64,000 nucleotides of DNA. Source: Mayamaea pseudoterrestris (taxonomy: Eukaryota > Bacillariophyta > Bacillariophyceae > Sellaphorales > Sellaphoraceae). A program made the position numbers and the translations under genes. Location: contig BROI01000015.1 in NCBI GenBank assembly GCA_027923505.1, positions 682,001 through 746,000 of the forward strand. Reading direction: 5' to 3'. Positions 12,201-21,425 of the stretch are shown here, piece by piece. Under the pieces are notes generated by a model that ran no database searches, was not told the origin of the DNA, and was given only the letters and a program-made list of their open reading frames with translations. The stretch's first letter is position 1; each line of letters opens with the position of its first letter.

Positions 12201-13561
12201 CAGGCAACCGTCAACAAGAAATCTTCCATTAACTCAATCCGGACAAGGTCCGCAGCATTCTCCGCTGGCAACATGCGCAAATGAATCTGACATAGCTGTT
12301 GCCAAAAGAACGCAACACTTGACATTTCTTCGTCCTCGTTGAGATCGAGGAAAAAATCGAGAATACATGTCAACACTTCCGTGTTTTGGCTCTCGCGGTC
12401 TCGCGGAATAGCATGATCAACCAACATTTTCATGGCGGTGCCCATGTCTCCGGCCATTTTGAACGCTTCCTTCTTCAACGCAGCCATGCCACCGGACTCG
12501 TGTTGTCCGATTGCTTCGTCAATCTCCTCGTGAAAGTCTTTTGAGCCAATCTGCCCTTTTAAAATGTGCGTCGCTAACGTACTGAGAAAGGGCGATGATT
12601 TCGCCACCGCATTAAGCTCTGACGTTGGTTCGTTCAACAGATCCATCAAAGCCTTGCTTCCAGGCTCATTTTCAACCGACAGCCATGATACCTCCGGCGG
12701 TGATGGAGTGCCTCTACTGCTGCTCTCATTGTCGCTAGTATTTTGCGTTTCTGCAATGTGATCCCATGAGCCAGTGGACGATGAATGTTGCTCATCAGTT
12801 GCTTCGTGTAAATGTTCATTCTCCGCAACCAATTGAAGCGATACCGGCGCGGACTCTCTGACTTGACGACAAATCTGTTTAGCTTGCAGCAATGCCTTCC
12901 TCTCTTGTTGAGTGCTAGCGAGGCAATCTCTGACAAACTCAATATGGTCAAGCAAGCCTTGGGCAGTAAAACAATCAACGCATATTTCTACCCGCGCTTC
13001 CTTTCCATACTGCTGCAAAGGACAAGCCGGTCCCAAAAGCGTCTTGTCTCCACCTTCGACAGCTCCGCAGGAGAAGCAATGTCTCGGATTCAGCCTGGTG
13101 CGCTTCAACGTGTACTTTTGAGGTTGGGGACGAGGCAGTGTCGGCAGAATGGGTTCCTCCAAGGCCAGCTCCAAACCAGTGCGAAAAGCGTTCAACCAAA
13201 CATCTCGACATGACTTGGACGGCGCTTGGCAGTAAACATGCGTTCCTTGATCCGTCACGAGGCGAAACGAAGACGCCTGCGTGCCATCCGATGCCGGGTT
13301 CCAAGCCGAGACACCGACAATCTGCAGCGATGTGATCATCGCATCGCCTTTACTATACGCATTGTTACTTTCGTAACATCTCAAGTGTACACCGGTCAGG
13401 ATGCAGTAGTCGCATGTCGTCTTGTCGCTTGCTGATGCCGTAAGGAAGGATCGAGGCGTTGGCTTTCCTTTGAGTTGTTTCTGAAGCCATAACGTTCCGC
13501 GACAAACGCCGTGGCTTCGCTCGGCTAGACTATATGACGTTGACAGCGTTACAACGTTCAT
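9290..13561 (-). CDS. Type III phosphatidylinositol 4-kinase with N-terminal PH domain
   Basis: 1423 aa. Residues about 18-145 resemble a pleckstrin-homology domain (GTLWLQKQLKG to LNAFRTGLE), followed by Cys pairs (CFSCGAVEGG, ICVDCF) that may bind zinc. An alpha-helical accessory region lies in the middle. The C-terminal lipid-kinase domain has GWDLQGVIVKSNDDLRQEQF, the catalytic loop KDRHNGNLLLD near residue 1272, and IDFGFVFG (DFG). It should make PI4P at Golgi or endosomal membranes; similarity is closest to the PI4KB/Pik1 group. The segment 11179-11256 has GTGAGT/CAAAG borders and a length divisible by three, so it may be a retained-frame intron. A possible extra 5' exon (13727-13959) joins in phase through an intron at 13584-13726 and would add about 85 residues; this is unproven. 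Confidence 0.86.
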   Translation of the reverse strand: MNVVTLSTSYSLAERSHGVCRGTLWLQKQLKGKPTPRSFLTASASDKTTCDYCILTGVHLRCYESNNAYSKGDAMITSLQIVGVSAWNPASDGTQASSFRLVTDQGTHVYCQAPSKSCRDVWLNAFRTGLELALEEPILPTLPRPQPQKYTLKRTRLNPRHCFSCGAVEGGDKTLLGPACPLQQYGKEARVEICVDCFTAQGLLDHIEFVRDCLASTQQERKALLQAKQICRQVRESAPVSLQLVAENEHLHEATDEQHSSSTGSWDHIAETQNTSDNESSSRGTPSPPEVSWLSVENEPGSKALMDLLNEPTSELNAVAKSSPFLSTLATHILKGQIGSKDFHEEIDEAIGQHESGGMAALKKEAFKMAGDMGTAMKMLVDHAIPRDRESQNTEVLTCILDFFLDLNEDEEMSSVAFFWQQLCQIHLRMLPAENAADLVRIELMEDFLLTVACKYSVHLALELTWSHTADLEDSLSTNTSTLPSSTYKRRRFAIMRFLCELESLLFDAVDRFGSGTVALGKMFAPTVDQMERMRKAMFQIQDTRERSGCRLARSYRHEKLSNLSHDMPAELAVQEKLRIARNADYYSSHLNFTKRICDIADRLRHMEVEERSAALAEELHLLNSSGAMGGDPLNAAQKDLCRVVRVPSTEGHVFRSKERTPVLLLMEIVSDNLDEAVEDQDEMNSTPSDEALAMQQPDDESAGLVVTDAKHGEELADLEENDKVETSIGCVVASSIEAFMEFKPTVPACDVLQGSFQHSDPTPRSPKGEFNRHVAKYSRSLLLLTLFRYVVCKAAALLRFDGNDRGGAPPTPKKDVEELLTTVMAQHMRASSLDLPELPLPPAPPKDEESIAMERATIFRGVKEAVVDVAESEQPVARIVCEKLQAKRSFARTRSNDGSHALAPTGDIRREVLNAIMIRGMEGNTIAAGTADSVTRSLQELERRQAMELLVGDIEKDDGSESNDVEGTREKLVSMGITATMPANEVKVRRSEEDEVMESIRLLLIQHRVAQGKLSPADAAKVLQHTSISRTLSDSRISERAARGLPLDRSDCPTVEAGDIDRRLVGCGPLPPAVLQALTLWKGEMVSSAELLELVKKDILFVKHSVLYDAENAEKLVEDSDFWGRFAFGERWAEKKARLAAVSPVGMIPGWDLQGVIVKSNDDLRQEQFIMQLIELSQEALELAGLELWISPYRILATGRSTGVVEMVRNAMSFDALKKRPGYGKGGLREHLCRMCEFTADPIEALKAAQLNFVRSLAAYSLISYLFLVKDRHNGNLLLDTAGHVIHIDFGFVFGKAPGGSFSLEMYSPFKLTEEMLDVMGGLKSPLFSEFVTLFCCGFLALQSYAETFLTIVEIMCSGSTFKCFEGRAPDEIVDSLRERFCLDKSKEETVAFALDLISQAATSYGTRQYDLFQYMSQGIAA

Positions 13562-13959
13562 TAGCAGCGTTTCCTTTACAAGACTTGCAATGGGTTCAAA
13601 GCTGGATCATTAGTTTTCGTGTGGCTGCAGCGGCGAAAATCGATTCGTCATGGTCATTTTCGCTGTGACGTCTTGAAGATGATGTCTCACCATGACTGAC
13701 TGACAGTCCCGTGAACTGTTACTCACGATTGCCAATCCGATTTCACGAATGCAACGCACGAAAGAAATGATGTCAGCGGCGGAAATGAAGCTTCACGGAA
13801 GAGTGAATTGCCTTTGATACTTGTTCGAGTATTGCCTTGAGTCATAGATGTGGATCCAAACGAATCTTCTTGCTCAGGTACGTCATTGCCAGCAGAACCG
13901 CGAATTCCTTTGAAGCAGATTGTTCCGAGTCTGCGGAAGCGCGGTGCAACGGTTGCCAT

Positions 13960-14195
13960 GCAAGCTCAGTCACAATCTCAAGCAAGCTTACATTTCCATT
14001 CCAACTTCAGCAGCCAGGATCAACGAATCGTGGTGACAAAGGAAGGAACGAGCTAAAGAAGATCCGCGCAAGGAAGCTTATTCTTCTGTTGCTGTTAAGC
14101 GATAAGCGAGAAAGGGACGACTGACAACAACGAGTCATCCAGCATCCAGTCATCCAACATTCAAGTGTGGCAATACGTAAACCATCATTCAACAT
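13960..14195. other. Intergenic, no supported gene
   Basis: Short open frames occur on both strands, but none has domain similarity or a convincing splice link. The region probably holds the promoters of the PI4-kinase and of the small downstream ORF. Confidence 0.35.
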
Positions 14196-14484
14196 CATGT
14201 CAAACCCCAAAGCTTCCCTTGAGAGATCGATTCAGAGACCTCCTTTGCCGCAGCTGAACATGCCTGTTTTGTTGCAGCATCTCTTGACTCCGTTGTCTGG
14301 TTCGTCGTTGGACCTCCAGTCCAGCAACAACCACTCCAGCGCCAGCTGTCAACAAACGAACTATCTGGAATGGATGGAACAAGTATTGGAAAGTGCTTTG
14401 GAGATTGCCGAGTCGACAAGGCAGGTTATGTTGGACGACGAGGAAGATGAAAACCAGCAACCAAACAGGCCATTGGACGCGTGA
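14196..14484 (+). CDS. Small hypothetical protein
   Basis: 95 aa from the ATG at 14196; an in-frame ATG at 14167 would add nine residues. The sequence has a leucine-rich stretch (MPVLLQHLLTPLSG), an amphipathic helix (EWMEQVLESALEIAEST) and an acidic tail (DDEEDENQQ). There is no signal peptide or membrane segment and no family is recognised. A T/A-rich stretch with a TTTTTTT run about 80 nt downstream fits a 3' end. It faces the ligase gene convergently. Support is composition and position only. Confidence 0.45.
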
Positions 14485-14820
14485 CGCAAATACTTGCGTT
14501 GTCCATGCATCTGTCGTTCTCGTATGAAAACCTTTTTCACGCTGCGTTTTACTTTGGATAAATTTTTTTAATTTTGAGATTAGAGTCTTTGTTTAACACT
14601 CTGATAAGTCAACGTATTTGAGTTCCCTTGTGTCTGTAGTTCGTACAGAAACACATATTCTGCACGTATGTAAAGCATGAAGACCATGGTTCACTTGTGC
14701 CTAAAACCCACTCTTTTCTCGTAAACTGCATGTATTATCCTCGCTCGTTCGGAGTGCTGCACTGTACCACTAGAATTTGTGTCGCTAGCTCAGACAATGG
14801 TGACAAAGCGAAAGGGACTG
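14485..14820. other. Convergent 3' intergenic region
   Basis: 336 nt between the 3' ends of the small ORF and the DNA ligase gene. A/T-rich patches suit 3' UTRs; nothing else was seen. Confidence 0.4.
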
Positions 14821-17358
14821 CTATCTATACTGGCTTGCCAGCGCCAAAAGCTCCTCCGCTTCCATGATGCGGACGTTATGGGCTTTCGCTTCTTGAACTT
14901 TCTTAGGCCCTGCCTTTTCACCTCTCACCATTATGTCGGTCGACCTGCTAATGGAGGTAGGAGTCGAAGATGCTCCCATTGCTTTAACCAGTTTTTGCGC
15001 TTCAGATCGAGTCAAACCTGGCAGGGAGCCAGTGACAACAACACTCATGCCTTGCAAAGGACCACTGTCAGGTGAACTTATTGTCGTAGGCACACTCTTG
15101 TGTATGCGAATGCTCGCACTTAGCTTGGTTGCAGCGTCAAGTAAGGTTGGCTCACGAGCAAATTCTTCCAGCGCAGACAAGGCAGTCGGTCCAATTCCCT
15201 TGGTCATATTGTTCTCCTCTCGGAGTCTAGCAAATGTAGCGTAGTCTGATGAACCTTTCGCGGAATCAGCCGCACCTTTCAAGTCACGTATAAAATCTTC
15301 AGCGTCGCCATACACATCCGCAATCAATGACGAGACGTGAAGACCAATGCCTCGAATACCCAATGAGTAAACGAATCGATAAAGGTCAACACCGTCAAAA
15401 CTTACTTTCTTCGCTGCACTGGCTAACGCTTGTGCGGACTTTGCGCCCCAACCAGGCAGCTGTTCAACCTTTTCGAGTTTCTCCGTGTCGTCGACAAGGG
15501 TGAAGACATCGCTAGGCATTTGAAGAAGTGATTCATTCATAAGGTGTCGAATACGAGCTTCTGATAAACCTTGAATATTCAAGGCGTCTCGAGAATATGC
15601 GTGTTGGAGGGCTTGAACAGCTCGAGGCTCGCACAGCAGGGGTGGTCCGCTGCATCGCAAAGCTTGTCCGCTCGACATGGTCTCTTTGTCGAAAACCGCA
15701 ACTGTCTGGTTGTTGCTGGCGGCATCAAACACTGTCGCTGATCCACAAGCTGGACACTTTGCTGGAGGAGCCAGCGAAAGCAATTCATTCGACAACCCTT
15801 CCATTGATTCATCAGTAGGCACTCTGGAGACCACCTGCGGAATCACGTCACCCGCTCGCCTTACAAAAACCTTGGTGCCTCGCGGAACACTGTCACCGCC
15901 TCCAAGTGTCTGCCGCATGTGATGAAAATTATGTAACGTTGCTCGCTGTACAGACACTCCATTAAGTTGCACCTTGTCGAGTTGCGCCACAGGCGTCAAT
16001 ACTCCAGTCCTTCCGACTTGCACTTCGATTGATTGTAGGCTTGTAATGGCAGTTTGGGCAGGAAACTTGTGAGCAATGGCCCAGCGAGGGGCGCGGTTTG
16101 AGCTACCCAGCAAGTTTCGAAACGCCGAGCCAACGACCTTGTGTACGCAACCGTCCATGTCATAGTCATCAAACTGCATTGACGACTGTCCGCCAGAGCG
16201 ATGCACGTCCAGGGCGCTGTAGTAGTCTAATAAATCACTTAGCGCTGCCGCGTCCCAAGGCTGGTCTGGGTTCACTTCTAGTATAGTTTCCGTCACTGGT
16301 TGCGGTATGTCAAAACCAATCGACTGTAAAAGTGTTGGCACCGAAAGCAAGTTGTGTGTGTCCTTTAGCTCCGTAACTATGTCGTAGGCAACAAACCGCA
16401 GGAGTGATCGTAGATTGCCGCTTTCTTCATCGTCTTCCTTTCTTAACAAGATTCCTGAAGCTGCATTTCTGGCATTTGCAAACGTTAAATTTGTTTCGCG
16501 TGTCGCCAAGGACGCAAAAGCTGCGTTTGGCAAGATTACTTCGCCTCGCACTTCCAGTTTCGCGGCAGGTAGATTTGACGCCTTTAGCGAAAGTGGTAAG
16601 CTTGTTATTCTCTTCATTGCAGCAGTCACATCTTGCCCGTGTGTTCCGTCGCCTCGAGTGGCAGCCCATTGTAAGGTGTATGTGTCGTCACCTTCGCTTC
16701 GTTCGTAGCGCAGCGAACAAGAAAGGCCATCCAGTTTGGGTTCCGTTAATATTGATACAGTAGTTTGTTGAAGCGACTTTTTCCGTATTCTTTCCAGCCA
16801 TGCTAGAAGCTGCTTAGTGTCGTGTACGTTATCCAGTGATAGCATTTTTCGCAAATGCTTTCGCTTGATAAAGCGTGGCGTTGGTATCGCGATGGAATCA
16901 ATGTTTTCGTCTGCCACAGCGCTTCCCACTCTGCCTCCAAACCTCGTTGCTGTGATGCCTAAACCACTTTCGTTTTGAAGGCGTTCCAATAGTTGAGGAT
17001 TTTGTATACAAATTTGTGCTTCTCGTAGCGTCATTGCATCGTAGGACGCATCGTCCAGTTCAGGGGTTCCTTCATTGTAGTACAGAGCGTCGTGTCGCTT
17101 GATCTCGCTACTGATCCATTGAAGTTCCTTGTATGTATCTTCTTCTATATCAATTATGCTGCTGACGGAACTAAAACGCGCCTTTAAGTATGGCGTCTTT
17201 GCAGTCACAAACTGCGGTCGTGGCGTTTGTCGAGGGACGTTTCGCTGCACCACTCGATTCGCAAGTATCCATGCCAATGATCGCCCTTGAATCGCAGTCA
17301 ATTTCAAAATCATAATAAGATGGTTGCGATTGTATGATCTGTTCGCGGAGCAAGGCAT
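14821..17358 (-). CDS. Bacterial-type NAD+-dependent DNA ligase, probably organellar
   Basis: 845 aa, single exon. It seals DNA nicks using NAD+ as adenylate donor. After an Arg-rich, acid-poor leader of about 65 residues come the Ia domain (HDALYYNEGTPELDDASYD), the nucleotidyltransferase domain with catalytic K208 in EPKLDG and TRGDGTHGQDV, the OB fold (GRTGVLTPVAQLDKVQLNG), a zinc finger (CPACGS plus RCSGPPLLC), helix-hairpin-helix repeats (LPGWGAKSAQAL, LGIRGIGLHVSSLIA, KGIGPTALSAL) and a C-terminal BRCT domain (MSVVVTGSLPGLTRSEA). That is the complete LigA layout. The leader suggests mitochondrial or plastid import; an internal start at Met16 would keep it. Eukaryotic nuclear ligases normally use ATP, so an organelle or bacterial origin is inferred. 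It diverges from the next gene. Confidence 0.92.
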   Translation of the reverse strand: MPCSANRSYNRNHLIMILKLTAIQGRSLAWILANRVVQRNVPRQTPRPQFVTAKTPYLKARFSSVSSIIDIEEDTYKELQWISSEIKRHDALYYNEGTPELDDASYDAMTLREAQICIQNPQLLERLQNESGLGITATRFGGRVGSAVADENIDSIAIPTPRFIKRKHLRKMLSLDNVHDTKQLLAWLERIRKKSLQQTTVSILTEPKLDGLSCSLRYERSEGDDTYTLQWAATRGDGTHGQDVTAAMKRITSLPLSLKASNLPAAKLEVRGEVILPNAAFASLATRETNLTFANARNAASGILLRKEDDEESGNLRSLLRFVAYDIVTELKDTHNLLSVPTLLQSIGFDIPQPVTETILEVNPDQPWDAAALSDLLDYYSALDVHRSGGQSSMQFDDYDMDGCVHKVVGSAFRNLLGSSNRAPRWAIAHKFPAQTAITSLQSIEVQVGRTGVLTPVAQLDKVQLNGVSVQRATLHNFHHMRQTLGGGDSVPRGTKVFVRRAGDVIPQVVSRVPTDESMEGLSNELLSLAPPAKCPACGSATVFDAASNNQTVAVFDKETMSSGQALRCSGPPLLCEPRAVQALQHAYSRDALNIQGLSEARIRHLMNESLLQMPSDVFTLVDDTEKLEKVEQLPGWGAKSAQALASAAKKVSFDGVDLYRFVYSLGIRGIGLHVSSLIADVYGDAEDFIRDLKGAADSAKGSSDYATFARLREENNMTKGIGPTALSALEEFAREPTLLDAATKLSASIRIHKSVPTTISSPDSGPLQGMSVVVTGSLPGLTRSEAQKLVKAMGASSTPTSISRSTDIMVRGEKAGPKKVQEAKAHNVRIMEAEELLALASQYR

Positions 17359-17592
17359 GGCGGCATGCAGCAGCCGTCCATCGCCATGGTGATTTTGCGG
17401 TGGGTTTTGATGCCGCGAATCGAGCTTGTCGTACCGTCATAGACAATTGCCTTTCGTGATGCGACATCGGAGAAACCGAAACAATCGGACGCCCATCGCG
17501 TGGCGAGACTTCATTTACTCGTCTCCCACGACGACAAGACTTACAAACTGAAGCACCGGGAACAGATATTACAAACGACAGTTGAAAAAAAT
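17359..17592. promoter_or_regulatory. Divergent promoter between DNA ligase and disordered protein genes
   Basis: 234 nt separate the ligase ATG (17358) from the first in-frame ATG of the next gene (17593). Its frame stays open upstream to about 17500, so that gene may use an upstream exon. No regulatory motif was identified. Confidence 0.4.
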
Positions 17593-19527
17593 ATGAAGCG
17601 GCTACGTCGCCTGTCGCTGTCCATGACAATGAGGCGAAAAATGGCGCAGCAGGAAGATCATGATCATCGTGACAAGCTGCAGCACGAGCACGCAGCAGGA
17701 CCAGAATTTCTTGACGCCTGTGCATCAGAAATGATGCCGTCGACTCAGATATACAGCACTAGCGACGAAGTGATTGAGCAAGCCAAGCGTCCCATTATAT
17801 TGCGAAATTCATCGATGACAGACAGCGCCCATTCGTGCGGCGACACGACAACCGAAGGAACAAACACTACGAGATCGCATAGTGACGATGACGACGACAG
17901 CGATCAAGACGATAATGCGAGCGAGAAGGCTATGAAGCCAAAGAGCGAACTGTCGCTAATCGAGTCCATTCAGCAACTGGATGCCTTGCTTTCGAGCAAG
18001 TCGAGCCAAAAGTCACGCCAAAACAAAGACGTAAAGCAAGCAGACGACTCGAGGAGGAATGATGACGATGTAACCTTTTATACACAATTGACGAGACGAG
18101 CGAAAAGTAGTGGCGAAAAGATGGCTTTCGATGAGGAACCAAATCATGCTGCATCAAGAATGCAACGCATGACGCGACGCATGTCCGGTGGCGGACGTAT
18201 GCTTCGACGAATGTCTGGTAGCGAAAGTGTTTCGAAAAGCAAGCCTCAAAATGAAAGCACAAATGCGGCAATCACAGAAACTTGCTATGCTGCTGATGCC
18301 TCTACTACAAAGAGTAGGATCTCGCCGGCACGCATTTTATACAAGACGATGCGACAAAAGTCGTTTCGTGCGTTGCGCCGACGCTCAGTTAGTCGGCAGC
18401 CCCCCACAACGCAAGCTGGCAGTAAGGTCGATCTCAATGTGGTAGCAGATGTCAATCTACTGGCTGAACATGGCACGGAGGAGATACCGGCGCATGGCGA
18501 ATTCACGTGCAGTGATATTGAATTCGTTCAGTCGGAGCATGATGACTCATCCCATCCGTTTCCTAAAGGGTCTCAATCACATGATCAAGCATCAACTACG
18601 GACCAAGCAAGCTTGTTAGCTGATCAGAACAAACAGGCGAGTGATACAGATGATCTGCTTAGTAGCAGTCACGATTCTGAAAGCCATTCGGACGCCCAGT
18701 CGGATGAGGGTCATTACAACAGTGACGATGACGTTTATAATACGCGAAGGCAAGCTACATCGCCAAAACAAAAGCTAAAACCAAAGTTAGCAGCAGCGTA
18801 TGAACGCTTATCTTTGATGAACGTTCTACCAAGGCCAGGCTCTCCGGTGGGTCGTACTCGAAGCGTCTCAAGTTTACCGACTCCTCGAAATGAGCTCGAG
18901 GTTGATGACGAGTCTGACTATGATAACGACACCATTTCAACCGTTTCAGAAGCATCCGACACTTCCAAATATATTATCGAGTTTGATGATTTAGAGGCAA
19001 TCAACAATCAGCAATCAGTCTCTTTGTTTCATAATGGGACGCCGACGAGTACTTCCAGGCGACAGCGTAGAACGAGTCGACCACCGCTACACTTGAACAA
19101 CTCGTTCTGTACTGATGTATCATCCGAAGTTGATGATTCTTTGATTGATTCAGTCGTCGGCAGACACCAGAGCACTGGAGTTCAGGCTAGGCGAGTAACG
19201 GCTAGACGATCATCCATAGGAACAGCAACGAGTATTTCGTCGGAACTTGATGATTCTATTGTCGACTCGCTCGCGGATCACCAACCTCCACCACGAAGGG
19301 TTCGTCGTCCCTCAGCAGCACCTGCAAAATGTGCGACTGGATGGGAGCCAACATTTGTGTCACCAATCAAAGAGAATCGCCGACGTCGATTGTCGCTAAA
19401 CAACATCCCAAACGCCTTGAACGATGGAAGCCGAGGATTGCCGAAATTTGATTCACATGGGCTAATGCTGAGTGAGCAAAGCGAGGACACTTTCACGGTT
19501 GAACAAGATGATTCATCTGAGGCATGA
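17593..19527 (+). CDS. Ser/Asp-rich intrinsically disordered protein, function unknown
   Basis: 644 aa from the first ATG. No folded domain is recognised. The N-terminus is basic (MKRLRRLSLSMTMRRKM), and basic Met/Arg patches recur (MQRMTRRMSGGGRMLRRMSG, TMRQKSFRALRRRSVS). They alternate with acidic Asp runs (HSDDDDDSDQDD, SDDDVY). Near the C-terminus a short unit repeats: SSEVDDSLIDSVVGRHQ and SSELDDSIVDSLADHQ, each followed by an Arg-rich stretch. Many RRxS sites look like basophilic kinase targets. A scaffold or nucleic-acid-associated protein is possible, but nothing fixes its role. Codon use and the long uninterrupted frame argue that it is real. Confidence 0.7.
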   Translation: MKRLRRLSLSMTMRRKMAQQEDHDHRDKLQHEHAAGPEFLDACASEMMPSTQIYSTSDEVIEQAKRPIILRNSSMTDSAHSCGDTTTEGTNTTRSHSDDDDDSDQDDNASEKAMKPKSELSLIESIQQLDALLSSKSSQKSRQNKDVKQADDSRRNDDDVTFYTQLTRRAKSSGEKMAFDEEPNHAASRMQRMTRRMSGGGRMLRRMSGSESVSKSKPQNESTNAAITETCYAADASTTKSRISPARILYKTMRQKSFRALRRRSVSRQPPTTQAGSKVDLNVVADVNLLAEHGTEEIPAHGEFTCSDIEFVQSEHDDSSHPFPKGSQSHDQASTTDQASLLADQNKQASDTDDLLSSSHDSESHSDAQSDEGHYNSDDDVYNTRRQATSPKQKLKPKLAAAYERLSLMNVLPRPGSPVGRTRSVSSLPTPRNELEVDDESDYDNDTISTVSEASDTSKYIIEFDDLEAINNQQSVSLFHNGTPTSTSRRQRRTSRPPLHLNNSFCTDVSSEVDDSLIDSVVGRHQSTGVQARRVTARRSSIGTATSISSELDDSIVDSLADHQPPPRRVRRPSAAPAKCATGWEPTFVSPIKENRRRRLSLNNIPNALNDGSRGLPKFDSHGLMLSEQSEDTFTVEQDDSSEA

Positions 19528-19836
19528 GCTGCTGCTGTGGTGAATATTGGAGTTTTAGACATGCGAGCGAACAATGCATACGTTACGACTCATCTTTCCT
19601 CGCAAGCTGCATCTTTTGTCTGTTTTCCATTGTTTGATGTTCTTGATTATATAGATATCATTTGAAAAAGCTACAAATCTGTGTTTCAGTCCTAGAAGGT
19701 ATTGGCAGACTTTTTGCACAAGTAAGTTTGGCAAAAGCGACAGCGGTTTATTATTATTACAGCAAGGCATACCGTTATGATCATTACCACATTCGTGTAA
19801 TGGTACATATAATTATAACACGACTACAGTATTCAT
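19528..19836. other. Convergent 3' intergenic region
   Basis: 309 nt, A/T-rich, between the disordered-protein gene and FNR. It probably contains both 3' UTRs; no RNA gene or repeat was seen. Confidence 0.4.
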
Positions 19837-21024
19837 CTAATATACCTCAACGTGCCACTGATGGTTCGCCTTGAGCTCCTTCATCCTGGCCGACCAGTCA
19901 ATTCCTCGCTCCACCGCTACTTGCTCCAATGCTTCCAGAATACCCGGCATCATTCCCTTTAAACCACAAAAGTAAATGATTGCTCCAGCATCAAGGCGAT
20001 GCAGCAATTCATCTGCTCGCTGCGCCAGCACATCCTGCACATAGAGCTTGCCGCCATATTCTTTGTGCATTTCTCGACTAATCGCATACGTCACTTCAAG
20101 TCTGCCATGCGCATTCTCCTGCATGACTTTCAACTCATCCGAATATAAGAGCCCCGCCGTGACGGGTACTCCCAAGACCAACCAGGCCTTGGCGGAAAAC
20201 ATGTGGCGAGCCACTGTATTCTCCATGAATAGCCGATGCAAAAACGCTCGAAACGGAGCAATTCCAGTTCCAGTCGCCACCATGATAATATCCTTGGTCG
20301 AGTCTTCTGGAAGTAGCATAGTCTTGCCAACAGGACCAGCCACTTTGACTTGATCGCCTGGGTGAAGATCACACAAAAAGTTGCTGCAGACACCGGCTCG
20401 ATCCGGATCCGCCAAGCCAGTGACTGGATCAAAGTACTCGGCCCGACGAACGCACAAGCTCACCGTGGTTCCATCCAGCAAATCACCGTAGCGAGTCGAG
20501 GCAATCGAGTAGAGGCGCGGCTTGTGCGGCTTGCCGTCCATTGTCTTTCCAGGTGGAATGACACTCAACGATTGACCTTCAACGTAGTGCATGCCTTCTG
20601 GTAGCTGCAGTACGACATGCTGTATATCACCAGGCGCTTCATTTTCAATGAGCTTGACGCGCCCCAAAACAGTCGCTGTGACTGGCTGCGTCGGTTTGGC
20701 AAAGTTGGTTGGCACTCCAATGTCTTCGAGCCAGTGCTGGGCATCCTGCAGTTCAACTTTATCGGGAATGGAGACCGTTGCTTGCGCGGGTAAGTAGTTG
20801 CGTCCCTGCTGGATTCTGACAAAGGTATCGCCAACCTTGCCTTCTACGGATGGATCGAAAAAGAGTGATCCGCTATCAACGACTGGAATGCCGCCTCCGG
20901 CCTTTTTGATGCGAGAAGCTTCGACGGCAAGTAGAGCGGAGGAGGATGAGTGGAATCCTTGTCGCGGCTGGACAACAAAGGCGCTTGTCGCAGTGCAGAG
21001 AATGAAAAAGAGCGACATCCTCAT
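19837..21024 (-). CDS. petH: Plastid ferredoxin-NADP+ reductase (FNR)
   Basis: 395 aa, single exon. FNR moves electrons from reduced ferredoxin to NADP+ at the stromal face of thylakoids, the last step of linear photosynthetic electron flow. The leader MRMSLFFILCTATSAF-VVQP is a signal peptide ending in the SAF cleavage motif, so plastid targeting is strongly indicated. FAD-binding signature RLYSIAST and CSNFLCDLHPGD, NADP-binding GTGIAPFRAFLHRLF, the YFCGLKGMMPGI segment and the C-terminal aromatic residue (HVEVY) are all in the expected places. The length fits precursor FNRs. Residues about 35-105 carry extra sequence (GKVGDTFVRIQQGR) before the FAD domain, of unknown use. It diverges from the NYN gene across a repeat-bearing 401-nt promoter. 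Confidence 0.95.
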   Translation of the reverse strand: MRMSLFFILCTATSAFVVQPRQGFHSSSSALLAVEASRIKKAGGGIPVVDSGSLFFDPSVEGKVGDTFVRIQQGRNYLPAQATVSIPDKVELQDAQHWLEDIGVPTNFAKPTQPVTATVLGRVKLIENEAPGDIQHVVLQLPEGMHYVEGQSLSVIPPGKTMDGKPHKPRLYSIASTRYGDLLDGTTVSLCVRRAEYFDPVTGLADPDRAGVCSNFLCDLHPGDQVKVAGPVGKTMLLPEDSTKDIIMVATGTGIAPFRAFLHRLFMENTVARHMFSAKAWLVLGVPVTAGLLYSDELKVMQENAHGRLEVTYAISREMHKEYGGKLYVQDVLAQRADELLHRLDAGAIIYFCGLKGMMPGILEALEQVAVERGIDWSARMKELKANHQWHVEVY

Positions 21025-21183
21025 ATTCTTTACGTTTCTAATGGATTTGAGCGGTCTCTTCTATAATGATGAAGGATCGGGCAGGAGAGATCGAGCAGTC
21101 GAAAAGGATTCGGTGGATGTGTGCGTCGGCGCGGCGCACCATCTGCTTTTCATTCCCGCTACGAATGTGATAATGAATAGATG

Positions 21184-21317
21184 TACACTTTGATTCACAG
21201 TGCCAAAAACTTTGATTTTCAAAAGTACACTTTGACTCACAGTGGCAAAAACTTTGATTTTCAAAGTTATTAGACTACACTCTGATCTATAGTGCCAAAA
21301 ACTTTGATTTTTGGTTC
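21184..21317. repeat. Three degenerate direct repeats in the FNR/NYN divergent promoter
   Basis: Units start at 21184, 21226 and 21276. Each has a TACACT(T/C)TGA(T/C)TC-like head and then GCCAAAAACTTTGATTTT (GGC in unit 2). In units 1 and 2 the core forms an inverted repeat, ACTTTGA-TTT-TCAAAGT or nearly so. Position between two divergent plastid-protein genes suggests a shared regulatory element. Confidence 0.7.
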
Positions 21318-21425
21318 GACTCTGTGACGCACAGTGATATCTTGTCGTACCGAGACACGTTTGTGAACCAAGCTGCACATCCAAGCACCGTCCATCAACC
21401 TTGAAACTCTGCAGTCTCTTCTGCC

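Noticed and set aside
13837-14124. Plus-strand ORF upstream of the small protein at 14196
   Set aside because: No splice path to 14196 in phase and no domain; the opposite strand offers a better candidate exon for the PI 4-kinase.
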